The notes: generated by a model not told the origin, from the letters alone. Positions 4,292 to 12,196 are shown, counted from the stretch's first letter. The stretch: 12,287 nucleotides of DNA from an uncultured Oscillospiraceae bacterium (GCA_910588365.1 CAJUQS010000169.1:1-12287); one strand, 5' to 3'. A program made the numbers and translations.

Positions 4292-6721
4292 TTAAACCTG
4301 AATCTGCTCCATTACGAAGCACTCAATAATATCTCCCTCTTTGATATCATTGAACTTCTCGATGGACATTCCGCACTCGTAGCCGGAGGCCACCTCCTTG
4401 ACAGCGTCCTTGAACCGCTGGAGGGACGCCAGCATCCCCTCGTGGATGACCACGCCGTCCCGGACAATGCGGACCTGGCAGGAGCGCTGGATCTTGCCGT
4501 CCTGGACATAGCAGCCGGCAATGGTGCCCACGCCGGAGACCTTGTAGGTCTGGCGCACCTCGGCGTGGCCGATGAGGGCCTCCCGGAACTTCGGCGCCAG
4601 CATCCCCTTCATGGCCGCCTCCACCTCGTTGATGGCATCGTAGATCACGCGGTACATCCGCATATCCACGTTGCTGCGGGCGGCATTGTCCCGGGCGGAG
4701 GCGTCCGGCCGGACATTGAAGCCCACGATAATGGCCTTGGATGTCGCCGCCAGCATCACGTCGCTCTCGCTGATGGCGCCCACGCCGGAGTGAATCACCC
4801 GCACACGGACCTCCTCGTTGGAGAGCTTCTCCAGGCTGGCCTTCACCGCCTCGGCGGAGCCCTGGACGTCCGCCTTGACAATGATATTCAGATCCTTGAC
4901 CTCGCCGGCCTGGATCTGGTTGAACAGATCCTCCAGGCTGACCTTCTGAACAGGCGCGTTGGCCTTGGCGCGAATCTCCTCCTTGCGCTGCTCCACCAGC
5001 TCCCGGGCCAGACGCTCGTCGGCCACGGCATTGAAGGTGCTGCCCGCGCCGGGCACCTCGCCCAGGCCCGTGATCTCCACAGGCACGGAGGGACCGGCGT
5101 CGGTGAGGCGGCCCCCCTTGTCGTCCACCATGGCCCGCACGCGGCCCACGGCGGTGCCGGCGATGATGATGTCGCCGGTGTGGAGGGTGCCGTTCTGCAC
5201 CAGCAGGGTGGCAACAGGGCCGCGGCCCTTGTCCAGCCGCGCCTCCACCACCGTGCCCTGGGCGGCCCGGTTGGGGTTGGCTTTCAGCTCCGCCACCTCG
5301 GCGGTGAGGGTGACCATCTCCAGCAGGTTGTCGATGCCCATGCCGGTCTTGGCGGAGATGGGGCAGATGATGGTCTGTCCGCCCCACTCCTCGGCCACCA
5401 GCTCGTATTCGGTGAGCTGCTGCTTGATCCGATCCGGGTTGGCCTCCGGCTTATCCATCTTGTTGATGGCCACGATGATGGGGATGTCCGCCGCCTTGGC
5501 GTGGTTGATGGACTCCACGGTCTGGGGCATGATGCCGTCCTCAGCGGCCACCACCAGAATGGCGATATCCGTCACCATGGCGCCCCGGGCCCGCATGGAG
5601 GTGAACGCCTCGTGGCCGGGGGTATCCAGGAAGGTGATGGGCTTGCCATTGATCCGGGTCTGGTAGGCGCCGATATGCTGGGTGATGCCGCCGGCCTCGC
5701 CGGAGGCCACGCTGGCATTTCGGATATAGTCCAGCAGGGAGGTCTTGCCGTGGTCCACGTGTCCCATGACCACCACCACGGGGGCGCGGGGCAGCAGATC
5801 CTCCGGCCGGTCCTCGGTGGCGTCGATGAGCTTCTCCTCAATGGTGACCACCACCTCGCGCTCCACCTTGCACCCCAGCTCCTCGGCAATGATGGCGGCG
5901 GTGTCGAAGTCGATGAGCTGGCTGAGGGAGGCCATGACGCCGTTTTTCATCAGGCACTTGACCACCTCGGCCCCGGTCTTCTTCATCCGGCTTGCCAGCT
6001 CGCCCACGCTGATCTCCGGGGGAATCTTCACCGTCAGCGGCGTCTTCTTGGCAATCTCCAGCTGGAGGCGGCGCATCTTCTCCGCCTCCTCCTGCCGGCG
6101 CTTGTTGGAGAAGGACATCTGCCCCCGCTTCTTATTGCCGGAGTTGCGGAACTTCTCCTTGCTCTGCTCCCGGTCCCGGCGGCCGCCGCCGGCCCCGGAC
6201 CGGTCGGCCATGTCCTGCAGCTTCTCGTCGTACTTGTCCAGATTGACGTTGGTGGCCTTGCGGGTGTCCACCACCTTGGTCTTGGGCACCCTGGAGGCGG
6301 GCTGCTGCTGGGCAGGCTGCGGCTTCGCCTGCTGCTGGGCAGGCTGGCCGCCGCGCTGCTGCTGGGCCCCGGGCTGTCCATTCTGCTGGGGCCGGGCCCC
6401 GCCCGCAGGCTGCTGGGCCGGCTTGCCGGCCGGCCCGGCCTTCTGGGAGCCGCGCTGCTGCTCCTGGGCGGGCGCGTGGGACGCTGCCGGCTTCGCGCTC
6501 TCCGCCGGCGGCGTGTCCGCGTAGATGGATTGGATGCTGCTGACCTGGTTGTTCTGGGTGAGGTACTCAAAGACAACGTTCAGCTCCCGCTCATCCAGAT
6601 TCTGACCGGACTTTTTCGGCGTGTCAAAATACTTGCCAAGGATCTCAATGATCTGCTTGGTCTGCATGCCGAAGTCCTTTGCCAGTTCATTTACTTTATA
6701 CCTGTTTACGATATTACCCAA
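4292..6721 (-). CDS. infB: Translation initiation factor IF-2
   Basis: An 809-residue GTPase that places fMet-tRNA on the 30S subunit and promotes subunit joining. Domains: an IF2_N motif at the start (NRYKVNELAKDFGM); a Gln/Ala/Pro-rich then Arg/Lys-rich linker over about 60-220; a second IF2_N-like domain (about 230-290); then the G domain with GHVDHGKT (320-327), DTPGH (366-370), NKMD (420-423) and SAKTG (456-460), followed by domains II-IV to the C-terminus. I chose the TTG at 6721, which has GGAGG 8 nt upstream and puts the conserved NRYKVNELA near the N-terminus. The open frame to 6781 has an ATG but would pass through the ribosome binding site and the intercistronic hairpin. It is the last gene of the rimP-nusA operon. 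Confidence 0.95.
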   Translation of the reverse strand: MGNIVNRYKVNELAKDFGMQTKQIIEILGKYFDTPKKSGQNLDERELNVVFEYLTQNNQVSSIQSIYADTPPAESAKPAASHAPAQEQQRGSQKAGPAGKPAQQPAGGARPQQNGQPGAQQQRGGQPAQQQAKPQPAQQQPASRVPKTKVVDTRKATNVNLDKYDEKLQDMADRSGAGGGRRDREQSKEKFRNSGNKKRGQMSFSNKRRQEEAEKMRRLQLEIAKKTPLTVKIPPEISVGELASRMKKTGAEVVKCLMKNGVMASLSQLIDFDTAAIIAEELGCKVEREVVVTIEEKLIDATEDRPEDLLPRAPVVVVMGHVDHGKTSLLDYIRNASVASGEAGGITQHIGAYQTRINGKPITFLDTPGHEAFTSMRARGAMVTDIAILVVAAEDGIMPQTVESINHAKAADIPIIVAINKMDKPEANPDRIKQQLTEYELVAEEWGGQTIICPISAKTGMGIDNLLEMVTLTAEVAELKANPNRAAQGTVVEARLDKGRGPVATLLVQNGTLHTGDIIIAGTAVGRVRAMVDDKGGRLTDAGPSVPVEITGLGEVPGAGSTFNAVADERLARELVEQRKEEIRAKANAPVQKVSLEDLFNQIQAGEVKDLNIIVKADVQGSAEAVKASLEKLSNEEVRVRVIHSGVGAISESDVMLAATSKAIIVGFNVRPDASARDNAARSNVDMRMYRVIYDAINEVEAAMKGMLAPKFREALIGHAEVRQTYKVSGVGTIAGCYVQDGKIQRSCQVRIVRDGVVIHEGMLASLQRFKDAVKEVASGYECGMSIEKFNDIKEGDIIECFVMEQIQV

Positions 6722-6754
6722 TAAGGCCACCTCCAGTAGTGATTCCGGTTTGTA

Positions 6755-6816
6755 CACCATAACACACGTCCGGCAGCTCACGCCGGGCCGCGGGCTCCCA
6801 GGCGTGCGTTATGGTG
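6755..6816 (-). other. Intercistronic stem-loop between ylxQ and infB
   Basis: The arms 6755-6768 and 6803-6816 (CACCATAAC/GTTATGGTG type) match at 13 of 14 positions, and an inner 5-bp stem (6770-6774/6782-6786) lies within the 34-nt loop. There is no T-tract, so it is not a terminator. It sits 21 nt upstream of the infB Shine-Dalgarno and could be an mRNA processing or stability element, or a translational control site. The function is inference. Confidence 0.5.
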
Positions 6817-6822
6817 GTCGCT

Positions 6823-7272
6823 CTACTTCTTCCTATATTTTTTCGCAGAAGCGCGGGGTTTCCCGCTCTGCCGCTGTTCCCTCTCCCCGGCGGTTCTCTC
6901 CCGCCGCCGGGCGGCCCGCTCCGCCTTGACGCGCAGCTTCTCCGCCGTCTCCCGGTACCGCTCCGGGTCCGCAGCCGCCAGCTTCTGGACGACGGCCTGG
7001 GCCAGGCCCAGATCGGTCATCGCCGCCACGGCGCAGCTCGCCCGCCCAATGGCGCCCCCCAGCTCCTCCTTGGAGAAGGGAAGGCCCGCCAGCAGGCACG
7101 CCCCCTCCGCCGCGAAGTGCTCCGCCCGGCGGAGCGTTCCCTCCGCCGCGTCGGAAGCCGTGAGGAGCAGCCTGCACCGCTTCTCCCGGCAGCACTGGCC
7201 CGCGGGCTCCTCGCCCGCCTCCAGCCGCCCGGCCTTCATGGCCAGGCCGATCATCCGCAGGGTGTTATCCAT
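6823..7272 (-). CDS. ylxQ: L7Ae-family RNA-binding protein YlxQ
   Basis: A 149-residue homologue of the L7Ae/L30e proteins that bind kink-turn RNA. Residues 1 to about 100 hold the domain (LRMIGLAMKAGRLEAGE at the start, then CRLLLTASDAAEG and the PFSKEELGGAIG segment). The last 45 or so residues are a highly basic tail (AARRRERTAGEREQ...KKYRKK) that lengthens the protein beyond the usual 100. The ATG at 7272 overlaps the end of the preceding gene by 8 bp (ATGGATAA), so translation is probably coupled. Its position between rnpM and infB is the standard Bacillota order. The cellular role is poorly known. Confidence 0.88.
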   Translation of the reverse strand: MDNTLRMIGLAMKAGRLEAGEEPAGQCCREKRCRLLLTASDAAEGTLRRAEHFAAEGACLLAGLPFSKEELGGAIGRASCAVAAMTDLGLAQAVVQKLAAADPERYRETAEKLRVKAERAARRRERTAGEREQRQSGKPRASAKKYRKK

Positions 7273-7543
7273 TGTCAGCTTCCCTCATCTGCGCCTCCAG
7301 CTGGTCGTAGACCTCCGCCGGGATGGCGACGGAGAAGGCCCGCTCCAGGGCGCGGCTCTTGCGCACCTTGGCGAGGCAGGCCGGGTCCGGGCAGACATAG
7401 GCCCCCCGGCCGGGCTTCTTGCCCTTGAAGTCCAGCGAGATCTCCCCCTCCGGGGAGCGCACGGCGCGGATCAAGTCCTTCTTGTTTTTCATCTCCCGGC
7501 AGCCCAGGCACTGGCGCTGGGGGAGCTTTCTTGGCTTTTGCAT
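7265..7543 (-). CDS. rnpM: RNase P modulator RnpM (YlxR family)
   Basis: A 92-residue small RNA-binding protein. The family signature is clear: P-x-R-x-C-x-G-C-R-E-M-K-x-K-K near the N-terminus (Cys12, Cys15), then IRAVRSPEGEISLDFKGKKPGRGAYVC with Cys51 and Cys56. The four cysteines could hold a metal ion. In B. subtilis the YlxR protein has been reported to bind the RNase P RNA and was renamed RnpM. The ATG at 7543 is preceded by AAGGA about 6 nt away. It overlaps ylxQ by 8 bp and lies 18 bp after the MazG-like remnant. Confidence 0.93.
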   Translation of the reverse strand: MQKPRKLPQRQCLGCREMKNKKDLIRAVRSPEGEISLDFKGKKPGRGAYVCPDPACLAKVRKSRALERAFSVAIPAEVYDQLEAQMREADNG

Positions 7544-7561
7544 AGCGAGTCCTTTCTCCGG

Positions 7562-7879
7562 CTAACGGTCCATTTCAAAGGGGACGGAGCCGGGGTAGCG
7601 GGCGGCGTTGAACGCCTCCTTCCTGGCAATCGCAGACTCCACGCCGATCCCGTAGCAGTTGGCAATGGCCAGGGCGAAGCAGATCACGTCCCATATCTCC
7701 TCGTCAATGGTCCCCCAGATCTCGTCCGGCGACGCGGGCCGCAGTCCCCTGTACATGGCCCGGGCCAGCTCGCCGGTCTACTCCGCCAGCTTCAGGAAAT
7801 AGTCCTGCACCAGCTCCGGGTGGCAGGGGCGGGACTTGATGTAGGATTGCAGGTACCTGACTGAAATCCTTCCATCCAT
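7562..7879 (-). pseudogene. MazG-like nucleotide pyrophosphohydrolase interrupted by amber codon
   Basis: The frame beginning at ATG 7879 reads MDGRISVRYLQSYIKSRP and continues as a MazG-like all-alpha protein, but meets TAG at 7780-7778 (codon 34). Read through, it gives LAE-stop-TGELARAM, then DEEIWDVICFALAIANCYGI and a KEAFNAARYP end: a full-length MazG-like protein of 105 codons. The family motif E-E-x-x-E needs Glu at codon 34, and a GAG to TAG change explains the stop. The second motif E-x-x-D (Glu61, Asp64) is intact. Members hydrolyse nucleoside triphosphates to monophosphate and pyrophosphate. The gene begins 3 bp after the nusA stop, with a GGAGGAG site overlapping nusA. A downstream ATG at 7756 could give only a fragment lacking the first metal-binding helix. 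Sequencing error is the alternative. Confidence 0.8.
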
Positions 7880-7882
7880 GGA

Positions 7883-8950
7883 TTACTCCTCCGGCTCGTC
7901 CTTGTAGGACTGGGGCTTGATGTCGATCTTATAGCCGGTGAGCCGGGCGGCCAGGCGGGCGTTCTGCCCCTCCTTGCCGATGGCCAGGGAGAGCTGGTCG
8001 TCGGGCACGATGACCCGGCACCCCTTCCCCTCGTCTGCAATCCAGACGTCGATGACATTGGCCGGTGCGAGGGCGGCGGCGATGAACTGGGCGGGGTCCT
8101 CGCTGTATTTGATAATATCGATCTTCTCGCCCCGCAGCTCGCCCACGATGCTGCCCACCCGCTGTCCGGCGGGGCCGACACAGGCGCCGATGGGGTCCAC
8201 CGCCTCGTCGCTGCTCCAGACGGCCATCTTCGTGCGGCTGCCCGCCTCCCGGGCGATGGACTTGACCTCCACGATGCCGTCGTAAATCTCCGGCACCTCC
8301 AGCTCAAAGAGCCGCTTGACCAGACCGGGATGGGTCCGGGAGATGAGCACCTGGGGGCCCCGGGTGCTGCGGCGGACCTCCACCACGTACACCTTCACAT
8401 GCTGGCCCTCCACCAGCTCCTCGGTCTTGATCTGCTCGCTGGCGGCCAGCATGGCCTCCGTGGACTCCGGCCCCGTGCCGATGCGCAGGGAGATGTTGCC
8501 GCTGCGGGGGTCGATGCGGGTGACCACGCCGGTGAGGATCTCGTGCTGCTTGGAGTTGAACTCATCGTAGACCATGCCCCGCTCCGCCTCCCGCAGGCCC
8601 TGGATAATGACCTGCTTGCCGTTGCCGGCGGCGATGCGGCCGAACTCCACATTGTCCACCAGGATGTTCACCGTTCCGCCCACGTCCACCCGGCCGTACC
8701 TGGCCCGGGCCTCCCCCACGCTCACCTGGCAGCCGGGGTTCTCCACCTCCTCCACGATCTCCTTCTGGACGTACATCTTCAGGTCCTTGCGCACCTCGTC
8801 CACGTCCACGATCACATTCTCCACGCCCTCGTGGTCCTTTTTGTAGGCGGTGGTCAGCGCCTGGATGATCTTATCCATCATAAAGGCGGGTGAAATTCCC
8901 CGCTCCTTCTCCAGCAGCTCCAGAGCGGTAAAGATTTCGTCACATTTCAT
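7883..8950 (-). CDS. nusA: Transcription termination/antitermination factor NusA
   Basis: A 355-residue RNA polymerase-binding elongation factor. Domains: N-terminal polymerase-binding domain (1 to about 130, FTALELLEKERGIS at the start), S1 domain (about 136-205, GVVTRIDPRSGNISLRIG), KH1 (about 225-295, with GACVGPAGQR at 255-264) and KH2 (about 300-347, with AIGKEGQNARLAARLTG). It lacks the acidic C-terminal repeats of enterobacterial NusA, as is normal for Bacillota. NusA lengthens pauses and stimulates intrinsic termination. The ATG at 8950 follows AGGAG by about 8 nt, 30 bp after rimP. It lies directly upstream of the MazG-like remnant, which is not part of the usual operon. Confidence 0.96.
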   Translation of the reverse strand: MKCDEIFTALELLEKERGISPAFMMDKIIQALTTAYKKDHEGVENVIVDVDEVRKDLKMYVQKEIVEEVENPGCQVSVGEARARYGRVDVGGTVNILVDNVEFGRIAAGNGKQVIIQGLREAERGMVYDEFNSKQHEILTGVVTRIDPRSGNISLRIGTGPESTEAMLAASEQIKTEELVEGQHVKVYVVEVRRSTRGPQVLISRTHPGLVKRLFELEVPEIYDGIVEVKSIAREAGSRTKMAVWSSDEAVDPIGACVGPAGQRVGSIVGELRGEKIDIIKYSEDPAQFIAAALAPANVIDVWIADEGKGCRVIVPDDQLSLAIGKEGQNARLAARLTGYKIDIKPQSYKDEPEE

Positions 8951-8980
8951 ATCATCACTCCTATTTCTCTCACGCAGTCG

Positions 8981-9436
8981 CTAAAACTCGATCCGCAGGC
9001 GGCATAACGCCACCTCTTCTTTTGCAAACGTTATGGCGGCATCCCCCACGGTGATGGTGATGTTCCCGTCCTCATACCCCGCCAGCACGCCGGCAAATTC
9101 CTTGCGCCCGTCCCTGGCCCTGTAGAGCTTGACCGCCACCGGACTGCCCATGAACCGGGCAAAGTCGCCGGGCCGCTTCAGCGCCCGCTCCGCCCCGGCG
9201 GAGGAAACCTCAAAGGTGTAGCTGCCCTCAATGGGATCCGCCTCATCCAGCAGATCGCTGACCTCCCGGCTGATCTTCTCGCAGTCCAGGATGTCTACGC
9301 CGCCCTCCTTATCTATATAGAGACGCAGATACCAGCTCCCCGCCTCCCGGACGTACTCCACGTCCCACAGCTCGCAGCCAGCCGCCTCCACGGCGGGAGC
9401 CGCCAGCTTTGCCACCAGATCCGTCACCTTTGCCAT
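8981..9436 (-). CDS. rimP: Ribosome maturation factor RimP
   Basis: A 151-residue 30S-subunit assembly factor. The N-terminal domain (about 1-85) has VEAAGCELWDVEYVREAG, the DCEKISREVSDLLDE helix and the signature YTFEVSSAGAERAL (73-86). A C-terminal SH3-like domain (about 90-151) follows. Length is normal for the family. The ATG at 9436 is preceded by GAGG about 7 nt away. It is the first gene of the nusA-infB operon, whose leader contains a promoter and an intrinsic terminator upstream of it. Confidence 0.95.
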   Translation of the reverse strand: MAKVTDLVAKLAAPAVEAAGCELWDVEYVREAGSWYLRLYIDKEGGVDILDCEKISREVSDLLDEADPIEGSYTFEVSSAGAERALKRPGDFARFMGSPVAVKLYRARDGRKEFAGVLAGYEDGNITITVGDAAITFAKEEVALCRLRIEF

Positions 9437-9515
9437 CGCGTTTCCTCACTTTATTTGCGCTATTTCAACAGATTACCCCTGTTTTACAGCAAAATTTCCC
9501 CAATCAAATGAAGTC

Positions 9516-9546
9516 AATAAAAAGAGCGGACTGAAAAGTCCACTCT
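9516..9546 (-). terminator. Intrinsic terminator in the rimP-nusA leader
   Basis: On the minus strand a 10-bp stem (9546-9537 with 9532-9523, one G-T wobble) around a 4-nt loop is followed by TTTTATT. It lies about 15 nt after the predicted start of the leader transcript and about 80 nt before rimP. It is therefore either the end of the yfbR transcript or, given the promoter just upstream, an attenuator for the nusA operon. Confidence 0.85.
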
Positions 9547-9568
9547 GGTTTACCATGCTAACATGGAA

Positions 9569-9597
9569 AGTATATCACAAAACCCTTGGAAACGCAA
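9569..9597 (-). promoter_or_regulatory. Promoter of the rimP-nusA-infB operon
   Basis: On the minus strand TTGCGT (9597-9592), a 17-nt spacer and TATACT (9574-9569). Transcription should start near 9562, so the transcript meets the terminator at 9546-9516 almost at once and has a 5' leader of about 125 nt before rimP. I found no better promoter between the terminator and rimP. Confidence 0.65.
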
Positions 9598-9672
9598 GAG
9601 CTTTTCGCTAAAATACATCCCGGTTTTCTAAAACTTTTTTACGATTCGGGCGTTTTCCGGAGCCGGGAGCCC

Positions 9673-10263
9673 TCAAGGGCCCCCCTGCCCCCTCTGGAGG
9701 CCGTCCAGCGTCAGGCCGAACGCCTCGGCGAAGTGCTCCAAAAACCAGGTGACCTCCTCCAGCTCCATCCTCCGCAGGGCCTCCAGGGTCTCCCCGGCGG
9801 CGTCGCCGAACTCATTGTTCCCGGCCTCCAGCTCCTCCAGGCATTTGATGTAGGCGGAGAGCTTGTCCGCCGCCTTGACGATGCGCCGGATTTCCGGATC
9901 CGCCTCCCGTAGCAGGGGCTCGTAGGCCCCCCGCAGCTCTCCGGGCAGCATCCCCAGCAGCTTGTCCGCCGCCACGTCCTCCACCTGGTGGTAAGCCTCC
10001 CGGATGGCGGGGCTGTAGTACTTGATGGGCGTGGGCAGATCGCCGGTGAAAATCTCCGTGGCGTCGTGAAACAGGGCCGCCGCCGCGCAGGCGTCCGGGT
10101 CGCAGGGCCTTCCGAACACGTCCCGGCGGATGACCCCCAGGGCGTGAGCCAGCACGGCCGCCATATGGCTGTGCTCCTGGATATTCTCCGGTACGCTGCT
10201 GCGCATCAGGGACCATCTGTTGATATATTTCATCCGGGAGATATAGGCGAAAAACTTGTACAT
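9673..10263 (-). CDS. yfbR: HD-domain 5'-deoxynucleotidase, YfbR-like
   Basis: A 196-residue metal-dependent phosphohydrolase that, in characterised relatives, removes phosphate from deoxyribonucleoside 5'-monophosphates. The sequence has the family pattern from the first residues: FFAYISRMKYINRWSLMR (Arg16, Trp17), ENIQEHS (His31), FHDATE (His66-Asp67, Glu70), TGDLPTPIKY (Asp75), KAADKLSAYIKCLEELEAGNNEF (Asp133). All expected metal and substrate positions are present. The last residues (about 188-196) are Gly/Gln-rich and not conserved. The ATG at 10263 follows a GGGAG about 10 nt away. It begins 22 bp after the MATE gene, so the two are probably co-transcribed. No functional link between the pair is evident beyond possible nucleotide/drug stress. 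Confidence 0.9.
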   Translation of the reverse strand: MYKFFAYISRMKYINRWSLMRSSVPENIQEHSHMAAVLAHALGVIRRDVFGRPCDPDACAAAALFHDATEIFTGDLPTPIKYYSPAIREAYHQVEDVAADKLLGMLPGELRGAYEPLLREADPEIRRIVKAADKLSAYIKCLEELEAGNNEFGDAAGETLEALRRMELEEVTWFLEHFAEAFGLTLDGLQRGQGGP

Positions 10264-10285
10264 AACAAATCCGCTCCCCTCTTCC

Positions 10286-11686
10286 TCAGGACTGCCGCGC
10301 CGCGTCCGGCTGCTTCATCTCCCGCCAGACGGTGAGCATCATAGTCGTATAGCAGGCCAGTCCGCCGACAATGTCGCTGACAGGCTCCGAGGCAAACACG
10401 CCGTAAGCCCCCAGATTCCAGAGCCGGGGCAGAAGCAGCATCAGGGGAATGACCAGAATCACCTTCCGGAACAGGGAGAAGAACACCGCCTTTTTGGCCC
10501 GTCCCAGTGCTACAAAGACGTTCTGCCCAATCATCTGGAGGCTCATCATCACATAGGCGGCATAGTAGACCCGCATGGTTTTCACTCCCACCTCCAGAAA
10601 TCCCGGATCATCGTTGAACAGCAGGATGAACACCTGCGGCACGGCCAGCAGCAGAAGCCACACCGCCACGTTGTAAGTCAGGCAGGCCACGGTCAGAAAC
10701 CGGACGCTTTCCCGGACCCGGCTGTACTGGCCCGCGCCGTAGTTGAAGCCGATGACCGGCTGGGCCCCCTGGGTCAGGCCCCGGATGGGCTGGAAGACGA
10801 TCTCCCGGACAGAGGCGATGGCCGTCATGGAGGCCACGTAGAGATCCCCCATGGCGCTGCCGCCGTCCAGTGTCCCGTAGGCCTTCAGCTGGGCGTTGCC
10901 CAGGGCTTGAACCAGGCTGTTGGTCACCGCAAAGGTGAAACCTGTCAGGCCCAGACCGCAGACCTTCCCCAAGATGGCCCCGTCCAGCCCCAGGCTCTCC
11001 CGGTCCAGGCGCAGAATCGCCTTTTTCCCGGTAAGAAAACGCAGGACCCAGACGGCGGAACAGGTCTGAGCGATAACCGTAGCCAGCGCCGCGCCCTGGA
11101 CGCCCATGCCCAGCAGGAAGATGAACACGGGATCCAGGATCAGGTTGATGACCGCCCCCAGCAGGGTCGTCATCATGCCGATTTTCCCGAACCCCTGGGA
11201 GTTGATGAAGGGGTTCATCCCCAGGCCCACCATCACCGGGATGGTGCCGGCCAGGTAGATGAGCAGATAGCTTTTGGCGTGAACCACCGTCTCCGGGCTG
11301 CCGCCGGAGAGGTAGAGAAGCGGCTCGTGAAAGAGGTAAAACACCGCCGTCAGCGCCGCGCCCAGCAACAGCAGGAAGGTAAAGCTGACGCCCATGATCC
11401 GGGCTGCCTTCTTCCCGTCCCCCTGCCCCCGGGCAATGGAGCACAGGGGCGCGCCGCCGGTGCCGCACAGATTGGCAAAGGCGGTGATGATGTATGTGAC
11501 GGGCATGACCAGTCCGATGCCCGTAAAGGCATCCCGCCCCACGGACTCGATATGGCCGATGAACGCCCGGTCCACCACATTGTATAGGACCACCGTCAGC
11601 TGCGCCACGGTAAGCGGGATGGCCAGGGATAGAATATTTTGGGGGATGCTTCCCCGGGAGAAGTCATTTTTTTGCTGTGCTTCCAT
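10286..11686 (-). CDS. MATE-family multidrug/Na+ or H+ antiporter
   Basis: A 466-residue inner-membrane efflux protein with about 12 hydrophobic segments in two six-helix halves. The first half starts IPLTVAQLTVVLYNVVDRAFIGH, which is typical of the MATE family (MepA/NorM-like), with the later motifs GMNPFINSQGFGKIGM and GLTQGAQPVIGFNYGA also characteristic. Transported compounds cannot be told from sequence. Length is normal and there is no frameshift. The ATG at 11686 follows GGAG by 7 nt. A promoter lies at 11713-11741. It is the first gene of the pair with yfbR. Confidence 0.93.
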   Translation of the reverse strand: MEAQQKNDFSRGSIPQNILSLAIPLTVAQLTVVLYNVVDRAFIGHIESVGRDAFTGIGLVMPVTYIITAFANLCGTGGAPLCSIARGQGDGKKAARIMGVSFTFLLLLGAALTAVFYLFHEPLLYLSGGSPETVVHAKSYLLIYLAGTIPVMVGLGMNPFINSQGFGKIGMMTTLLGAVINLILDPVFIFLLGMGVQGAALATVIAQTCSAVWVLRFLTGKKAILRLDRESLGLDGAILGKVCGLGLTGFTFAVTNSLVQALGNAQLKAYGTLDGGSAMGDLYVASMTAIASVREIVFQPIRGLTQGAQPVIGFNYGAGQYSRVRESVRFLTVACLTYNVAVWLLLLAVPQVFILLFNDDPGFLEVGVKTMRVYYAAYVMMSLQMIGQNVFVALGRAKKAVFFSLFRKVILVIPLMLLLPRLWNLGAYGVFASEPVSDIVGGLACYTTMMLTVWREMKQPDAARQS

Positions 11687-11712
11687 ATCAACGCTCCATT
11701 TCGTTTTTTATC

Positions 11713-11741
11713 ATTGTAGGCGATCGACAGGAAAATTGCAA
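11713..11741 (-). promoter_or_regulatory. Promoter of the MATE-yfbR unit
   Basis: On the minus strand TTGCAA (11741-11736), a 17-nt spacer and TACAAT (11718-11713), about 27 bp upstream of the MATE ATG. A short inverted repeat (GACAG/CTGTC, 5 bp, at about 11725-11747) overlaps the -35 box and might bind a regulator. Confidence 0.65.
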
Positions 11742-12196
11742 GCTGTCTTCTTCCACAAACTTTTCCCCTGCGGCAAGGCTGTGAACACTCCTGCGCCAAA
11801 TCGGCGTTATGTAAACTTTTTGCCACAAAGCTATTTTTTCACAAACTACATGGATTATCTATCTGTTTTCATTCTATTTTATCCTCTTTCTAAATTTTTG
11901 ATCACCCCCCACTACCACCGCGCTACCAGCCCAGGTGTCCCCTGCAGCCCCTGCAATTCCAGCACTCATAACGGCACCGGTTGACATAAATTATCCGCCT
12001 GCTACCAGTTTCCAAAAACACGCTACCAGCCCATTCCTCCAACGCCTCCCAACCCCTTGCACCACAGGGCTTCCGCCTCCCCGCCCTCCCCGGGTAAGTG
12101 CTTTGGTACAAGCCGTTTTTAGCTGTTTTTCGCAACTTTTTCGGCATGTTTCCGCTCCCGGCTCTCCCCGGCAATTTTAAAGGAGGAAACACCCAC
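11742..12196. other. Long gene-free, C-rich region between MATE and a secreted-protein gene
   Basis: No supported gene. The left part (to about 11900) is AT-rich. From about 11905 to 12110 the plus strand is strikingly poor in G and rich in C/A, so a plus-strand transcript would be unusually unstructured. CTACCA boxes occur at 11912, 11923, 12002 and 12023, with a 13-bp exact repeat CGCTACCAGCCCA at 11921 and 12021. A TTGACA at 11981 could be a -35 box for the downstream gene, but the -10 region 16 nt away (TACCAG) is poor. The region is probably the promoter and long 5' leader of the gene at 12197. Confidence 0.45.

Noticed and set aside
4142..6724. 860-codon open frame on the plus strand
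   Set aside because: It is exactly antisense to infB, has a His/Leu/Gly-biased composition with no recognisable domain, and results from the high-GC codon use of infB.
7778..7780. Amber codon reassigned to an amino acid
   Set aside because: TAG is used as the normal stop by other genes here (XRE regulator, hydrolase, 589 ORF), so genome-wide recoding is not supported.
9553..9566. CCATG/CATGG hairpin as part of the nusA leader RNA
   Set aside because: The predicted transcription start falls inside it, so the RNA would contain only one arm.
10256..11587. 443-codon open frame on the plus strand
   Set aside because: It is antisense to the MATE gene, with low-complexity His/Gln/Asp-rich translation and no domain.
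11921..12033. CRISPR-like array from the repeated GCTACCAGCCCA units
   Set aside because: There are too few copies, spacing is irregular and the repeats are too short. No cas genes are present.
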